Source: Treponema sp. CETP13 (lineage in GTDB: Bacteria; Spirochaetota; Spirochaetia; Treponematales; Treponemataceae). From it: a stretch of 64,000 bases of DNA. The notes below the pieces were generated by a model, which was not told the DNA's origin, did no database searches, and saw only the letters and a program-made list of their open reading frames with translations. The stretch covers positions 62,001 to 126,000 of the forward strand of contig MLPZ01000011.1 of assembly GCA_001885315.1 (NCBI GenBank), given 5' to 3'. Positions 18,872 to 28,108 of the stretch are shown here, in pieces; the stretch's first letter is position 1, and every line of letters begins with the position of its first letter. The translations under genes were made by a program, and so were the position numbers.

Positions 18872-20230
18872 ATGGCAAAAAAGAAAGTCCAAACGATTTT
18901 TAAATGTTCCAATTGTGGATATACACAACCCAGATGGATGGGACGATGTCCAGAATGTAATGAATGGAATACATTAGAAGAATGCACAATCGATAAAAAC
19001 GCTAACACTCCAGTATTTGGAGGAAATGGGAACTTTGCTGTTACAAAAGCAAAGCCAATTCCATTATCAAAAGTAGATCCTATGAATGGTACCCGAATAC
19101 TAACTGGAATAAGTGAGTTTGATCGTGTTTTAGGTGGTGGAGCTATGAAACGCTCTGCCATTTTAATTGGAGGAGAGCCTGGAATTGGTAAATCGACCCT
19201 TCTTTTACAAACGGTTGCCACATTAACTGCAAATGGAATAAAAGGGCATATTTTATACGTAAGTGGCGAAGAAAGTGCAAGCCAAATAAGAGCACGCGCA
19301 GATCGTTTAAATCTTAATTGTAATAATATAGAAATTTTATGCACAACTCGACTTGAAGATGTCGAAGATGCTCTAAATGCTCTAAATCCTATTTTTACAG
19401 TAATAGATTCAATACAAACAATGTTTAGCATTGAAGCAGGCTCCGTTCCAGCAACAGTAAATCAATTAAAATATTGTGCACAACAACTTATTTCGTGGAT
19501 TAAAGAGCGCGATGCAGTTATGTGTATGAGTGCCCATATTACAAAGGAAGGAAGTATAGCAGGCCCAAAATCACTTGAGCATATGGTTGATACCGTTATT
19601 TCTTTTGAAAGGAACACCGACGAAATACGATTTTTACGTGCTTTAAAAAACAGATTTGGATCTATTGATGAACTAGGCCTTTTTGCTATGGGAGAAAAAG
19701 GACTTTCTATTGTAGAAGATCCATCGACTCTTTTTATAACTCGTCGAGAAGGAACTATCCCTGCAGGAATTGCAATTGTACCTGTTTTTGAAGGCAGTCG
19801 TGTTTTTATGGTAGAAATTCAAGCTCTAACAGTCCCCGCAAAAGCGTCTTTTACCCATGTTTATTCCGAAAAAATCGATAGCTCACGCGTTAGTAGAATT
19901 GCTGCCGTCATAGAAAAACGAGCAGGAATTAAATTTAGCGATCAGGATATTTACATAAACGTTGCAGGAGGATTTAAATTAACAGAAAGTGCTATAGACG
20001 CAGGGCTTGCAGCTGCATTATATTCAGCAAGAACTAACATTGCTTTAAATGCAAAGATTGCAGTCGTTGGGGAAATTAGCTTAGCCGGAGAAATTAGACC
20101 TGTAACAAAATTAAAACAGCGGGTAAAAGCCGCGCAAATTTTAGGTTTTGAAACTGTAGTCTGCCCAGACACCGGAAGTCATTGTACAAAAGTTCAAAAC
20201 ATAAAAGAATTAGTAAAACAAATTTTCTAA
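18872..20230 (+). CDS. radA: DNA repair protein RadA
   Basis: The 452-residue product is a complete RadA/Sms, a RecA-related helicase that drives branch migration. It has the N-terminal zinc finger (CSNCGYTQPRWMGRCPEC), Walker A GEPGIGKST near residue 105, and the RadA-specific KNRFG motif. A Lon-protease-like C-terminal domain follows (AGGFKLTESAIDAGLAAAL). The ATG has no clear ribosome binding site. A NUDIX gene follows after 19 bases. Confidence 0.97.
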   Translation: MAKKKVQTIFKCSNCGYTQPRWMGRCPECNEWNTLEECTIDKNANTPVFGGNGNFAVTKAKPIPLSKVDPMNGTRILTGISEFDRVLGGGAMKRSAILIGGEPGIGKSTLLLQTVATLTANGIKGHILYVSGEESASQIRARADRLNLNCNNIEILCTTRLEDVEDALNALNPIFTVIDSIQTMFSIEAGSVPATVNQLKYCAQQLISWIKERDAVMCMSAHITKEGSIAGPKSLEHMVDTVISFERNTDEIRFLRALKNRFGSIDELGLFAMGEKGLSIVEDPSTLFITRREGTIPAGIAIVPVFEGSRVFMVEIQALTVPAKASFTHVYSEKIDSSRVSRIAAVIEKRAGIKFSDQDIYINVAGGFKLTESAIDAGLAAALYSARTNIALNAKIAVVGEISLAGEIRPVTKLKQRVKAAQILGFETVVCPDTGSHCTKVQNIKELVKQIF

Positions 20231-20249
20231 CTACAAAAAGGATACCATT

Positions 20250-20705
20250 GTGCTAAATTCAACTCTTTGCTATATCGAAAAAGATAATAACTATTTAATG
20301 CTTCATCGCAATAAAAAAGAAAATGACATGAATGAAGGAAAATGGATTGGAGTTGGTGGAAAAATTGAAGACAAAGAAACTCCAGAAGAATGTATAATAC
20401 GTGAAGTATTTGAAGAAACAGGACTTACATTAGAAAAGGTATTTTACCGAGGTCTTGTGACGTTTATAAACACAAAATATGAAACAGAATATATTTTTGT
20501 TTATACAGCAACTCAATTTTCTGGCACACTAAAGGAATGCAACGAAGGCACTCTAGCTTGGATTAGAAAAGATGAAATATTTGATTTAAATTTATGGGAT
20601 GGGGATAAATATTTTTTAGAAAAACTCTTAGATGATGAAAAAAAACCATTTTCAATTAAACTATCCTACAAAGAGGATAGTTTAATTGATGTAAAGGTTA
20701 TATAA
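20250..20705 (+). CDS. NUDIX hydrolase (MutT/8-oxo-dGTPase-like)
   Basis: The 151-residue product starts at GTG with AAAAGGAT upstream. The NUDIX box is complete (GGKIEDKETPEECIIREVFEE followed by TG). Together with LNSTLCYIEKDNNYLMLHRNKK this resembles nucleotide-pool sanitising 8-oxo-dGTP diphosphatases. Substrate cannot be fixed from sequence. Its last 16 codons form a perfect inverted repeat that may terminate the opposing operon. Confidence 0.88.
   Translation: MLNSTLCYIEKDNNYLMLHRNKKENDMNEGKWIGVGGKIEDKETPEECIIREVFEETGLTLEKVFYRGLVTFINTKYETEYIFVYTATQFSGTLKECNEGTLAWIRKDEIFDLNLWDGDKYFLEKLLDDEKKPFSIKLSYKEDSLIDVKVI
20638..20688 (-). terminator. Hairpin inside the NUDIX 3' end, likely terminator of the convergent export operon
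   Basis: CAATTAAACTATCC (20653-20666) and GGATAGTTTAATTG (20675-20688) are a perfect 14-bp inverted repeat with an 8-base loop. Reading the minus strand, a run of eight T follows after seven bases. The minus-strand operon ends at 20717, so the hairpin is in the right place to stop it while lying in NUDIX coding sequence. Confidence 0.6.
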
Positions 20706-20716
20706 AATTCTTTGTA

Positions 20717-21916
20717 TTATTCAGAAGCAAGTGCATCTACAGGGTCAAGTCTTGCAGCGCGTGCCGCAGGATTATACCCAAAGAACAATCCAACTAAAGC
20801 ACTAAAAGCAAAACTAAAAAGAACAGCACCCCACTGAATGGTAAAACTCCAATCCATAATATAAGTTGCAACAGCACTAAGTATAATGCCAACAATAATA
20901 CCAATTGTACCGCCAATAATTGTAATTGCAGCGGCCTCTACGAGAAACTGGCTTTTTATAGCAGTAGGAGTTGCTCCTAAAGCCTTTCTAATACCAATTT
21001 CTTTGCGCCGCTCTGTTACAGTTACAATCATAATATTCATAATTCCAATACCGCCAACTAAAAGTGAAATTGCAGCAACACCAGCTAAAAGAAGAGATAT
21101 AGTCCCTAGTGTTTCATCCACTTTCTCGAGCATACTCGCCATTGAACGAACATTTACGAGATTTTCTTCACCTGAAAAATCTTCTACCCATTCTGTTATA
21201 GCGTCCTCTATGTCAGAAGTTTCATCTTGATCTAAAACTTGTACGAGTATATCATCTGCTTCAGGATTTGCATTAATTTTTTTCGTATAAAACCCTCGTG
21301 GAAAATAAGCATCTTCCGCTGTATCTACCATTCCTGAATCTTTATCTTCTAAAACACCAATGACGGTAAATCCATAGGTATACTCTCCAGTATCTAAAAC
21401 AATTTTTTGCCCAACACCATCCCCATTTGGGAACATAGATTCTGCAGTATCAGAACCTAAAATTATTTTTTGAGCTCCCATATAATCATCACTAACCGAG
21501 AACCATTCACCATCTTCTAGAGCTGCCCCTGCAGATTCAAGATAGTTGTGTTCTATTCCTCTTACTGTTACAGAGGCTTCTGTCCCATCGGTTAATCGCA
21601 ATGTACAACTTTTTTTGTTGACATAGTAGATTGTTTTTAAGCCTTCAATATTGTCCCAAAGATCTTCTCTAAAATCCTCGTCAAAACTTAAATCATAAGA
21701 ACTTTGTCCACGTCTACTAACAAAACCTTCTGAAATTTGAAGCTGATCCAACCCGCTATCGCCAAATGTTGCTGTAACACTTTCTGTTGCACTTTGTCCA
21801 AGAGTTGTTATTATTATCACCGAAGCAACTCCAATAATAATACCAAGAAGCGATAAAAACGTTCGAACCTTATTTTGCTTAAAGTTTTGCAGGGCATTTA
21901 TTAAATCCTCAAACAT
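20717..21916 (-). CDS. MacB-type ABC transporter permease
   Basis: The 399-residue product has the MacB/FtsX layout. A first membrane helix near residues 18-40 (RTFLSLLGIIIGVASVIII) is followed by a large periplasmic domain (about 45-270) and three C-terminal helices with the FtsX motif TERRKEIGIRKALGA. Such permeases are mechanotransmitters that drive export of peptides, antibiotics or lipoproteins through a TolC channel. It starts 1 base after the ATPase stop with AAGGAGG, as the last gene of a four-gene export operon. Confidence 0.9.
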   Translation of the reverse strand: MFEDLINALQNFKQNKVRTFLSLLGIIIGVASVIIITTLGQSATESVTATFGDSGLDQLQISEGFVSRRGQSSYDLSFDEDFREDLWDNIEGLKTIYYVNKKSCTLRLTDGTEASVTVRGIEHNYLESAGAALEDGEWFSVSDDYMGAQKIILGSDTAESMFPNGDGVGQKIVLDTGEYTYGFTVIGVLEDKDSGMVDTAEDAYFPRGFYTKKINANPEADDILVQVLDQDETSDIEDAITEWVEDFSGEENLVNVRSMASMLEKVDETLGTISLLLAGVAAISLLVGGIGIMNIMIVTVTERRKEIGIRKALGATPTAIKSQFLVEAAAITIIGGTIGIIVGIILSAVATYIMDWSFTIQWGAVLFSFAFSALVGLFFGYNPAARAARLDPVDALASE

Positions 21917-21917
21917 T

Positions 21918-22676
21918 TTATACCTCCTTAGCTTTTAAAGCTTCTTCAACTAATGACTCTTCGTCAGGATGTGTTGCTAAATCTTTATCTGTTTTATTGT
22001 CACTTGATATTTGACCATCAAAAATTTTTAAAACACGGTCTGCACTATGTCCAATACCAGGATCATGAGTAATAATAACAACAGTTGTCCCTTTCTTGTT
22101 AATTTCTCTAAAAAGTTTCATAACATTTTTACCCGTTTGAGAATCGAGTGCTCCAGTTGGTTCATCAGCAAGAATAATTTTAGGACGACTTGCCGTTGCT
22201 CGTGCAATTGCAACTCGTTGTTTTTGACCACCTGATAATTCCGAAGGCCTATGAGTCATTCTATCTTGAAGATTTACAAGTTCTAATGCCTCCACAGCTC
22301 TTTTTTTTCGCTCTGGGATTGGCAAACCTTGATATCTAAGAGGTAACATAACATTTTCTAAAACAGTTAAATTTGCTAATAAATGATACTGCTGAAATAC
22401 AAAACCAACTGTTTCATTACGTAAATGTGCAAGCTCTTTTTCACTCATTTGTGCAGTAAGTTTTCCATTAATTGCAACATCTCCACTCGTTGGTCGATCA
22501 AGACATCCTATCATATTCATGCATGTAGATTTTCCAGATCCCGAAGGACCCATAATAGAAACAAGTTCGCCCTGTTCAACACTAAATGAAACACCTCGAA
22601 GAGCATGAACTTCTGTGTCACCCATTACATATATTTTACGAACATCAGATAAACTGATTATTGTATTTTTTCCCAT
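21918..22676 (-). CDS. MacB/LolD-type ABC transporter ATP-binding protein
   Basis: The 252-residue product is a full nucleotide-binding domain: Walker A GPSGSGKST at about residue 41, Q-loop VFQQYHLL, signature LSGGQKQRVAIARA, Walker B ILADEPTGALD and the H-loop IITHD. The class is that of MacB, LolD and FtsE. It lies between the MacA-like adaptor and the permease and powers that transporter. A C-terminal acidic tail of about 25 residues is added. Confidence 0.93.
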   Translation of the reverse strand: MGKNTIISLSDVRKIYVMGDTEVHALRGVSFSVEQGELVSIMGPSGSGKSTCMNMIGCLDRPTSGDVAINGKLTAQMSEKELAHLRNETVGFVFQQYHLLANLTVLENVMLPLRYQGLPIPERKKRAVEALELVNLQDRMTHRPSELSGGQKQRVAIARATASRPKIILADEPTGALDSQTGKNVMKLFREINKKGTTVVIITHDPGIGHSADRVLKIFDGQISSDNKTDKDLATHPDEESLVEEALKAKEV

Positions 22677-22724
22677 AAAAACCCCTATATAGCTATTGTG
22701 GTTGTATCTTCTATACGCTGCATC

Positions 22725-23792
22725 TTACGGATGAGGACCACCACCTTGACCAGGGCCACCACCACCTACCATACTACTCATAAGTCCATCTTCGGCAACT
22801 GCTCCACCAGAAACATTTTTAATTTGAGCTTTTAAAACATCACCTTCTTCGACACCACTAAGTATTTTTACATATGTTGAACCATAGGATTCAATTTTTA
22901 CCGGAGTCTTTGTAACAGAACCATCATTGTTCACTACTTCAACATAGGCACCAATTTCTTTATCATGTCCAATTGCATAACGTTCTACTAAAAGAACATC
23001 TTGCGGCTCACTTACTTCTATTTCACCTGTAAAAGAATAATTAGGCAAAATTTCTTCTGGAGCATCATATATACGCATTTCTACTTGTACAACGGTTGAA
23101 CCACTATCACTAATCTCTGCAATAGCAGGCCAAGAATAAACAATTCCTTCGATATCTGCATCTGGATACGCTGGAAAATCTAAAAGAACTTTTTGTCCAA
23201 CCTTTAGTTTAGAGACATCTGTTTCTACAACTTCTATATCTGCTTTTAAATATTCTCGATTAATTAAAGTTCCAACTGTATCTGCAGCTTCATAATAATC
23301 ACCAACAGACGCATCTAGATCGGCAACGATCCCGTCATACGTTGCTATAATTTGTTTATCTTTTAAATCATCTTTTAACATTGCTAGCTTTTTTTTCATT
23401 AAAGCCACTTCTTTTGTCGAACCACTTACTTCGCCTTGTTCAATATTATATTCTTCTTCTGCAACATCATATTTTTCTTCTGAATCTGTAAATTGCACTA
23501 GTACATCACCAGCTTTTACAATATCACCTTCTTCTACATTAACTGCCGTTACAGTTGCATCCGAAGCAACATATAAAGTTTGTGTTTGTGCAGCAGCTAT
23601 GTATCCAGAAACATCTATTTGGTTTTCATACGTCTCACTTTTTACAATATAGGTCACACCTTCCAAATCAGATGCATTTCTAGCATTATGTACTAAAACA
23701 GCAATCAAAATTGCACCTACAACAACAATTATACTTAAAGCAATGAGAAGCCTTTTTTTACTTTTAGGTTGTGTTGCTTTTCCATTATTCAT
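22725..23792 (-). CDS. MacA-like periplasmic adaptor (HlyD/RND-MFP family)
   Basis: The 355-residue product has one N-terminal membrane anchor (about residues 14-36), a lipoyl-like domain (YVASDATVTAVNVEEGDIVKAGDVL), a short coiled coil (about 120-155) and beta-barrel domains. It bridges the inner-membrane ABC transporter to the TolC-like channel. An unusual Gly/Pro-rich tail (GGGGPGQGGGPHP) ends it. It begins 1 base after the TolC-like gene and precedes the ATPase by 48 bases. Confidence 0.9.
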   Translation of the reverse strand: MNNGKATQPKSKKRLLIALSIIVVVGAILIAVLVHNARNASDLEGVTYIVKSETYENQIDVSGYIAAAQTQTLYVASDATVTAVNVEEGDIVKAGDVLVQFTDSEEKYDVAEEEYNIEQGEVSGSTKEVALMKKKLAMLKDDLKDKQIIATYDGIVADLDASVGDYYEAADTVGTLINREYLKADIEVVETDVSKLKVGQKVLLDFPAYPDADIEGIVYSWPAIAEISDSGSTVVQVEMRIYDAPEEILPNYSFTGEIEVSEPQDVLLVERYAIGHDKEIGAYVEVVNNDGSVTKTPVKIESYGSTYVKILSGVEEGDVLKAQIKNVSGGAVAEDGLMSSMVGGGGPGQGGGPHP

Positions 23793-23793
23793 A

Positions 23794-25260
23794 TTACTTA
23801 TCTCCTATAAAAAGCTTTTCGATGTCTAAATTATATATAATGCAATCAATTATTGTTAAAATTGAATCGTCACTATTTGTTTCATAGCTATTTTTTGCTT
23901 GTAAAAAATCGGTTTTTGATATAATACCTTTTTCATACCAAACTATCGAATCTTCATACATTTCTTTATATAATTCTAATTGTTCAGCATTCTGTGCCCG
24001 AGTCCACTCAAGAGTAGCTTTATCTGATATAGCAGTTTGTTTATAATCTTCCCAAGATTCAATTGCGTCTTCTATATCAAGTTGTTCCCTTTTGTCGTCA
24101 ATCTCGTCTTCGATATCATAAACGTCTTCTAATTTTGACGAAGCAAAATCATAAGAAAAGGAAAAAGTTAACGAAGGCGATGTAAAATCTTCAATCGTTG
24201 AGCTTAACCCTACACTAGTTGTTAAGCCTTTATATCCGGCGGTAACCCCTGCTGAAAGTTCATTTTCTGCTTCTGAATCATCATCACTAGAATCTATATA
24301 AGCTGAATATCCATATCCAGCATCGACAGAAAGCGTAAAATTGGAATCTGCTGCTCTAAGCCTTTCATTATATTCATGATCCCAAATGACATTTTCTAAA
24401 TCAATAAAATTTTCTTTTTCGTAATCTTCAAACGATATTAATTCAATAGAATTATATTTTTGATCAATTGCTGGGACTTCGGTCAAATCACCCGGTTTAT
24501 ACCCACATGCAACGGCAAAACTATCGAGAAGTTCAGTTAAATCACGCTGATCTTTTTGAACAGTAAATTCAGATTCTTTAACTTCTAATTCTGCAGTACG
24601 ATAGGTTGAAGAAGTTTTTGAATACCCCTTAGCTATAATAGTTTCAAAATCAATCTGATTATCATACAAATCATCAGAATCTTCTTTCATCGTTTTATCT
24701 GCAGTATATAAATCACTTACCTCTTCCCAAAAATCAGATTGTAATGATATTTTTTTAGTTTCAACTGCTTGCTTTGCTTCTTTCAAATACCTCTCATATT
24801 CTTCTTTTAACAATTCGCTCCCATTAGCTGTACTCGAAATAATTTCGGTACTTACAGAAACTCCGGCATCATCTAAATATGTTTGCGTATCATCGCCGAC
24901 TGTTACTGTTAAAGGAGTTGTAGCTGTTATCGTTGTATTATTTGCATCCGGTATTGTAAGAGTGACAGAAGGAGAAGAAGTCATTTCAGTGCTATCGTCT
25001 GACAAAGTTAAACTCGAACTTCCTGTAGAAACGTTTACATTTATCCCATATGTTATAAGAATCTCATCTAAGTCAGCTTGCGCCTGTTCAACATCTAACT
25101 GTAAATCTTTTAAGTCTATATTATTATCTAAATATCCTTGTAGTAAATCATCTATAGAATAACTATTTTCAGATTTCATTGACACTGTTTGAGCCCAAAC
25201 AGATAATGATAAAAATAAGAATATTGAAAACAAAATCACTTTTTGTATCAATCTTGTCAT
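23794..25260 (-). CDS. TolC-like outer membrane efflux protein
   Basis: The 488-residue product has a signal peptide (residues 1-23, ending VWAQ) and long alpha-helical stretches typical of the outer membrane efflux protein family. A KTDFLQAKNSYETNSDD segment lies near the C-terminus. It would form the outer-membrane duct for the MacA/MacB components encoded next. Asp and Ser rich central parts (VSTSTE-like) make it diverged from proteobacterial TolC. It leads the operon, with AAAGGAG upstream and a palindrome further upstream. Confidence 0.82.
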   Translation of the reverse strand: MTRLIQKVILFSIFLFLSLSVWAQTVSMKSENSYSIDDLLQGYLDNNIDLKDLQLDVEQAQADLDEILITYGINVNVSTGSSSLTLSDDSTEMTSSPSVTLTIPDANNTTITATTPLTVTVGDDTQTYLDDAGVSVSTEIISSTANGSELLKEEYERYLKEAKQAVETKKISLQSDFWEEVSDLYTADKTMKEDSDDLYDNQIDFETIIAKGYSKTSSTYRTAELEVKESEFTVQKDQRDLTELLDSFAVACGYKPGDLTEVPAIDQKYNSIELISFEDYEKENFIDLENVIWDHEYNERLRAADSNFTLSVDAGYGYSAYIDSSDDDSEAENELSAGVTAGYKGLTTSVGLSSTIEDFTSPSLTFSFSYDFASSKLEDVYDIEDEIDDKREQLDIEDAIESWEDYKQTAISDKATLEWTRAQNAEQLELYKEMYEDSIVWYEKGIISKTDFLQAKNSYETNSDDSILTIIDCIIYNLDIEKLFIGDK

Positions 25261-25287
25261 AAAAACTCCTTTCCGGTCTGTTAATTT

Positions 25288-25303
25288 TAATATAGCTATA
25301 TTA
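25288..25303 (-). promoter_or_regulatory. Perfect 16-bp palindrome upstream of the export operon
   Basis: TAATATAGCTATATTA lies 28 bases before the TolC-like gene start and overlaps -10-like TATATT on the minus strand. It may be an operator; no -35 of good quality could be assigned. Confidence 0.4.
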
Positions 25304-25354
25304 TCCTTTAAATACCTTAAACATACTTTAAATTATTCTTAAAAAACTTTAATC

Positions 25355-25398
25355 AAAAAAAAAGAGTAAAAATCCCTACTGGATTTTACTCTTTTTTT
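25355..25398 (-). terminator. Terminator of the TPR-TraB operon
   Basis: On the minus strand AAAAAGAGTAAAATCC pairs with GGATTTTTACTCTTTTT around a short loop, allowing one bulge, and ends in a run of nine T. It closes the operon whose last gene ends at 25431. Confidence 0.92.
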
Positions 25399-25430
25399 AA
25401 ATGATATTTTTATTGCAATAGTTCTTTTTT

Positions 25431-26609
25431 TTATGCGAACAAAGCACTTACCAAAGATGGAACAGCAATAATGTTTCCAATAGCCCCACCTATACTCGAC
25501 AAAAGGAACACAAGCAGCACATGTGTTATTCTATTGTGATAAATACCCTTTAAAGATCCTGCGTCTTCAACGAGATGTTCCATATCTGATACTTTAGGTT
25601 TTTTTACCCAAGCTTGAACAATACCAGTAAAAAGCCCAACTGCAATAAAAGGATTTAAGGTTCCCAAAGGGGCACCTAGAAAACCACTTATAATTGTTAA
25701 TGGATTTCCTAACGCAATTATACAACCTAAAGCAGCCAGAGATCCATTCCATAAAAGCCAGTGCCAAATCATATTTAATGACATCTGGGCTCCGCCTGTA
25801 AAAAACCCTGCAACAATTAACCCAATAATTATAATGGGAAATGCCGCACCAAATATTTTACTACCAACCCCTTTGGGAGGTACAGACTCAATTTCAGTTG
25901 TATTGCTAGATTTTTTTTCTGTAGCTATTTCATTTATCCATCGTTCAACTCCAGGTAAATGCCCAGCTCCCAAAACAGCAACAACTTTGTTTCCTTCACA
26001 TTTCCAAATATGACTTGCCAAATACTGGTCTCTCTCATCAATAAGAACTGTTTTTACACCAGGTAAATAGTCAGCAAGTTCATTCATCATAGTATCCATT
26101 TCATTGCTACTTTTTAAGTTTTCAATTTGATCGCTAGAAATTTCTTCCTTTTCAAATGCACTAGAAAACAGTAATGCCAACAATTTACATTTACCCAAAA
26201 AAGAGTTTTTTGCCCATGCACGTTGTAACGTAACTTTAATAGGACGGTCTACCATAACAGCAGGAATTTTAAGTTCATTGGCAACTGCAATAGAACTTTT
26301 CATTTCATCTCCAGGTTTTACCCCAACATCGACACCCATTCGTTTTTGAAAAGAAGATAAAACAAGATTTGCCATCATTAAAAACCCCTGTCCTTCTTTT
26401 AAAACCTTAATAATATCAAGATTTTTCCAAGAATCTGGGTCTTGCATACTTTTTAGTCTCTGTTCATCTAGCTCAATAGCAACACAATCAGGCTTTTCAT
26501 TTCTTATTGAAGCAGTGGCCTCATTTATGCTTTCATTAGAAATATGTGCTGTTCCAATAAGAATTATCTCTCGTCCATTTAGTTCTAAACGCTTTTCAGT
26601 CTGTGACAT
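25431..26609 (-). CDS. TraB/PrgY-family membrane protein
   Basis: The 392-residue product carries the TraB domain in residues 1-235, with the family's GTAHIS motif near residue 18 and IAVANEL plus VVAVLGAGHLPG further on. Several C-terminal membrane helices follow (about 255-392). The family (TraB, PrgY, GumN relatives, TIKI) is thought to contain metalloproteases or peptide-signal inhibitors; in enterococci PrgY and TraB block self-signalling by a pheromone. No pheromone system is visible here. It follows the TPR lipoprotein by 13 bases. Confidence 0.85.
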   Translation of the reverse strand: MSQTEKRLELNGREIILIGTAHISNESINEATASIRNEKPDCVAIELDEQRLKSMQDPDSWKNLDIIKVLKEGQGFLMMANLVLSSFQKRMGVDVGVKPGDEMKSSIAVANELKIPAVMVDRPIKVTLQRAWAKNSFLGKCKLLALLFSSAFEKEEISSDQIENLKSSNEMDTMMNELADYLPGVKTVLIDERDQYLASHIWKCEGNKVVAVLGAGHLPGVERWINEIATEKKSSNTTEIESVPPKGVGSKIFGAAFPIIIIGLIVAGFFTGGAQMSLNMIWHWLLWNGSLAALGCIIALGNPLTIISGFLGAPLGTLNPFIAVGLFTGIVQAWVKKPKVSDMEHLVEDAGSLKGIYHNRITHVLLVFLLSSIGGAIGNIIAVPSLVSALFA

Positions 26610-26622
26610 TACGTATCCTTTT

Positions 26623-28029
26623 TTAGTTTTCTTTTTTTTCTATAGCCCATTCAGCTAAGCGATATTCAAAAAACATAGGAGCTTCCATCTCTGTTACTTG
26701 AATATAATATTTTTGGGCCAAACTTTGATGCCCTTGTAACTCGTACCATAAACCTAAATAAAAGTAATATTTACCTCGTTTAGAAACACTTTCCAACTTA
26801 GAAACTTTTAATAAAACAGATTCGTCCCCAAGATTGTCCCAGTACATTCTAACCACCATATATTCGACAGAAGAACGATCAAGAGTTTTTAGTACTTTAC
26901 TTAAAAATTCCTTACATTCGGCCTTTTTATCCTGTTTTAGATAAGCTACAGCAACCATAAGAGCATATGAAACATTTGTTGGTCTTTGTTCATAAGCTTT
27001 ATAAAACCCAGTTCTTACACTTTCCCAATCTTTTTCTCCCCAAGCAAGAACTCCCATAGCTTCATACGCAAAATAATATTCAGGTTTATACTCTACTATT
27101 TTTTTATAATCATTTAGGGCTTCTTTTCTATTATCTTCTTGATCATTTAAACCTGCACGGTAAACATACGCAAGAAAATACGTAGGATCAATTTCTACAG
27201 CATGGTTTAATGCATCGATAGCATCATCAAACTTCCCTTTATGTCGATAATAATTCCCTAAATCAACCCAATGATAATAATAGCCTGGCTCAGATTCAAC
27301 CGCTTTTTTTGCACATTCAATTGCTTTATCATATTTTTTGTCTTCACTGTATAATTTGCCTAACCCAGCCCATGCCATATCATTTTCTGGATTAATATCT
27401 ACTATTTTTTGAAACGTAGAATTAGCCATATCAAGATCATCTAAAAAATAACAAGCTTGTCCAAAACCTAGAAGAGCTTGCTCATTGTCTGGTTCGGCTG
27501 TTATAGCACGCAAATAATAGCTCCGAGCTAATTCATACTTTTTTAGAAGCATTTGCGAAGCACCTTTTTCTGTGTTTGCAGTCGGATTATTAATATCTTT
27601 TTCTAAAATTTTAGCAAGAATTTTTTGCTTTTTTATTGTGTCTCCTTTTTCCTTTGCAACAAACATTTCAAGATTTAAAAAATCAAGATTTTCCGAATCT
27701 TGAGAGACAAGCTCATTGACAATTTCTTCTGCCTCATGATATTTTCCCATAGAAAGCAATAACGAAGCATGTAAATAGTTAAGATCTGTATCATTAGAAA
27801 ATTCTTTTGGGATTGTATCAAAACTTGTTAAAGCTTTCTCTAACTCATTATTGTTTACGTAAATACCCAACTGATCTATAAAACCCTCTTTTGTAAAAGG
27901 TTCTTCTTTAACCTTCTCTGTAGTAATTTGCTGTTTATTTTCTACAGGATTTGTTACACATGATGTTATGCACAAAAGGGCAATAAGAATAACAACATAA
28001 CACAATTTTTTAATTTTTCTATTTTCCAT
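26623..28029 (-). CDS. TPR-repeat lipoprotein
   Basis: The 468-residue product has a lipoprotein signal with lipobox ITSC (about residues 21-24) followed by a chain of tetratricopeptide repeats over most of its length, for example PDNEQALLGFGQACYFLDDL and PTYFLAYVYRAGLNDQEDN. TPR domains are protein-binding scaffolds. It probably sits on a membrane facing the periplasm. Its partner is unknown; co-transcription with the TraB-family protein suggests a shared task. Confidence 0.85.
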   Translation of the reverse strand: MENRKIKKLCYVVILIALLCITSCVTNPVENKQQITTEKVKEEPFTKEGFIDQLGIYVNNNELEKALTSFDTIPKEFSNDTDLNYLHASLLLSMGKYHEAEEIVNELVSQDSENLDFLNLEMFVAKEKGDTIKKQKILAKILEKDINNPTANTEKGASQMLLKKYELARSYYLRAITAEPDNEQALLGFGQACYFLDDLDMANSTFQKIVDINPENDMAWAGLGKLYSEDKKYDKAIECAKKAVESEPGYYYHWVDLGNYYRHKGKFDDAIDALNHAVEIDPTYFLAYVYRAGLNDQEDNRKEALNDYKKIVEYKPEYYFAYEAMGVLAWGEKDWESVRTGFYKAYEQRPTNVSYALMVAVAYLKQDKKAECKEFLSKVLKTLDRSSVEYMVVRMYWDNLGDESVLLKVSKLESVSKRGKYYFYLGLWYELQGHQSLAQKYYIQVTEMEAPMFFEYRLAEWAIEKKEN

Positions 28030-28071
28030 TTACTCTCCCGTTTATTTATTCAAAGGATTTTGTTAACATAG

Positions 28072-28100
28072 TTGATTTTATCACAATCATTAGCTACACT
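28072..28100 (+). promoter_or_regulatory. Candidate promoter with start of transcription next to an ATG
   Basis: TTGATT (28072-28077) and TACACT (28095-28100) are 17 bases apart. The predicted +1 falls about two bases before the ATG at 28109, and there is no ribosome binding site, so the mRNA may be leaderless. Confidence 0.4.
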
Positions 28101-28108
28101 AACAAACA

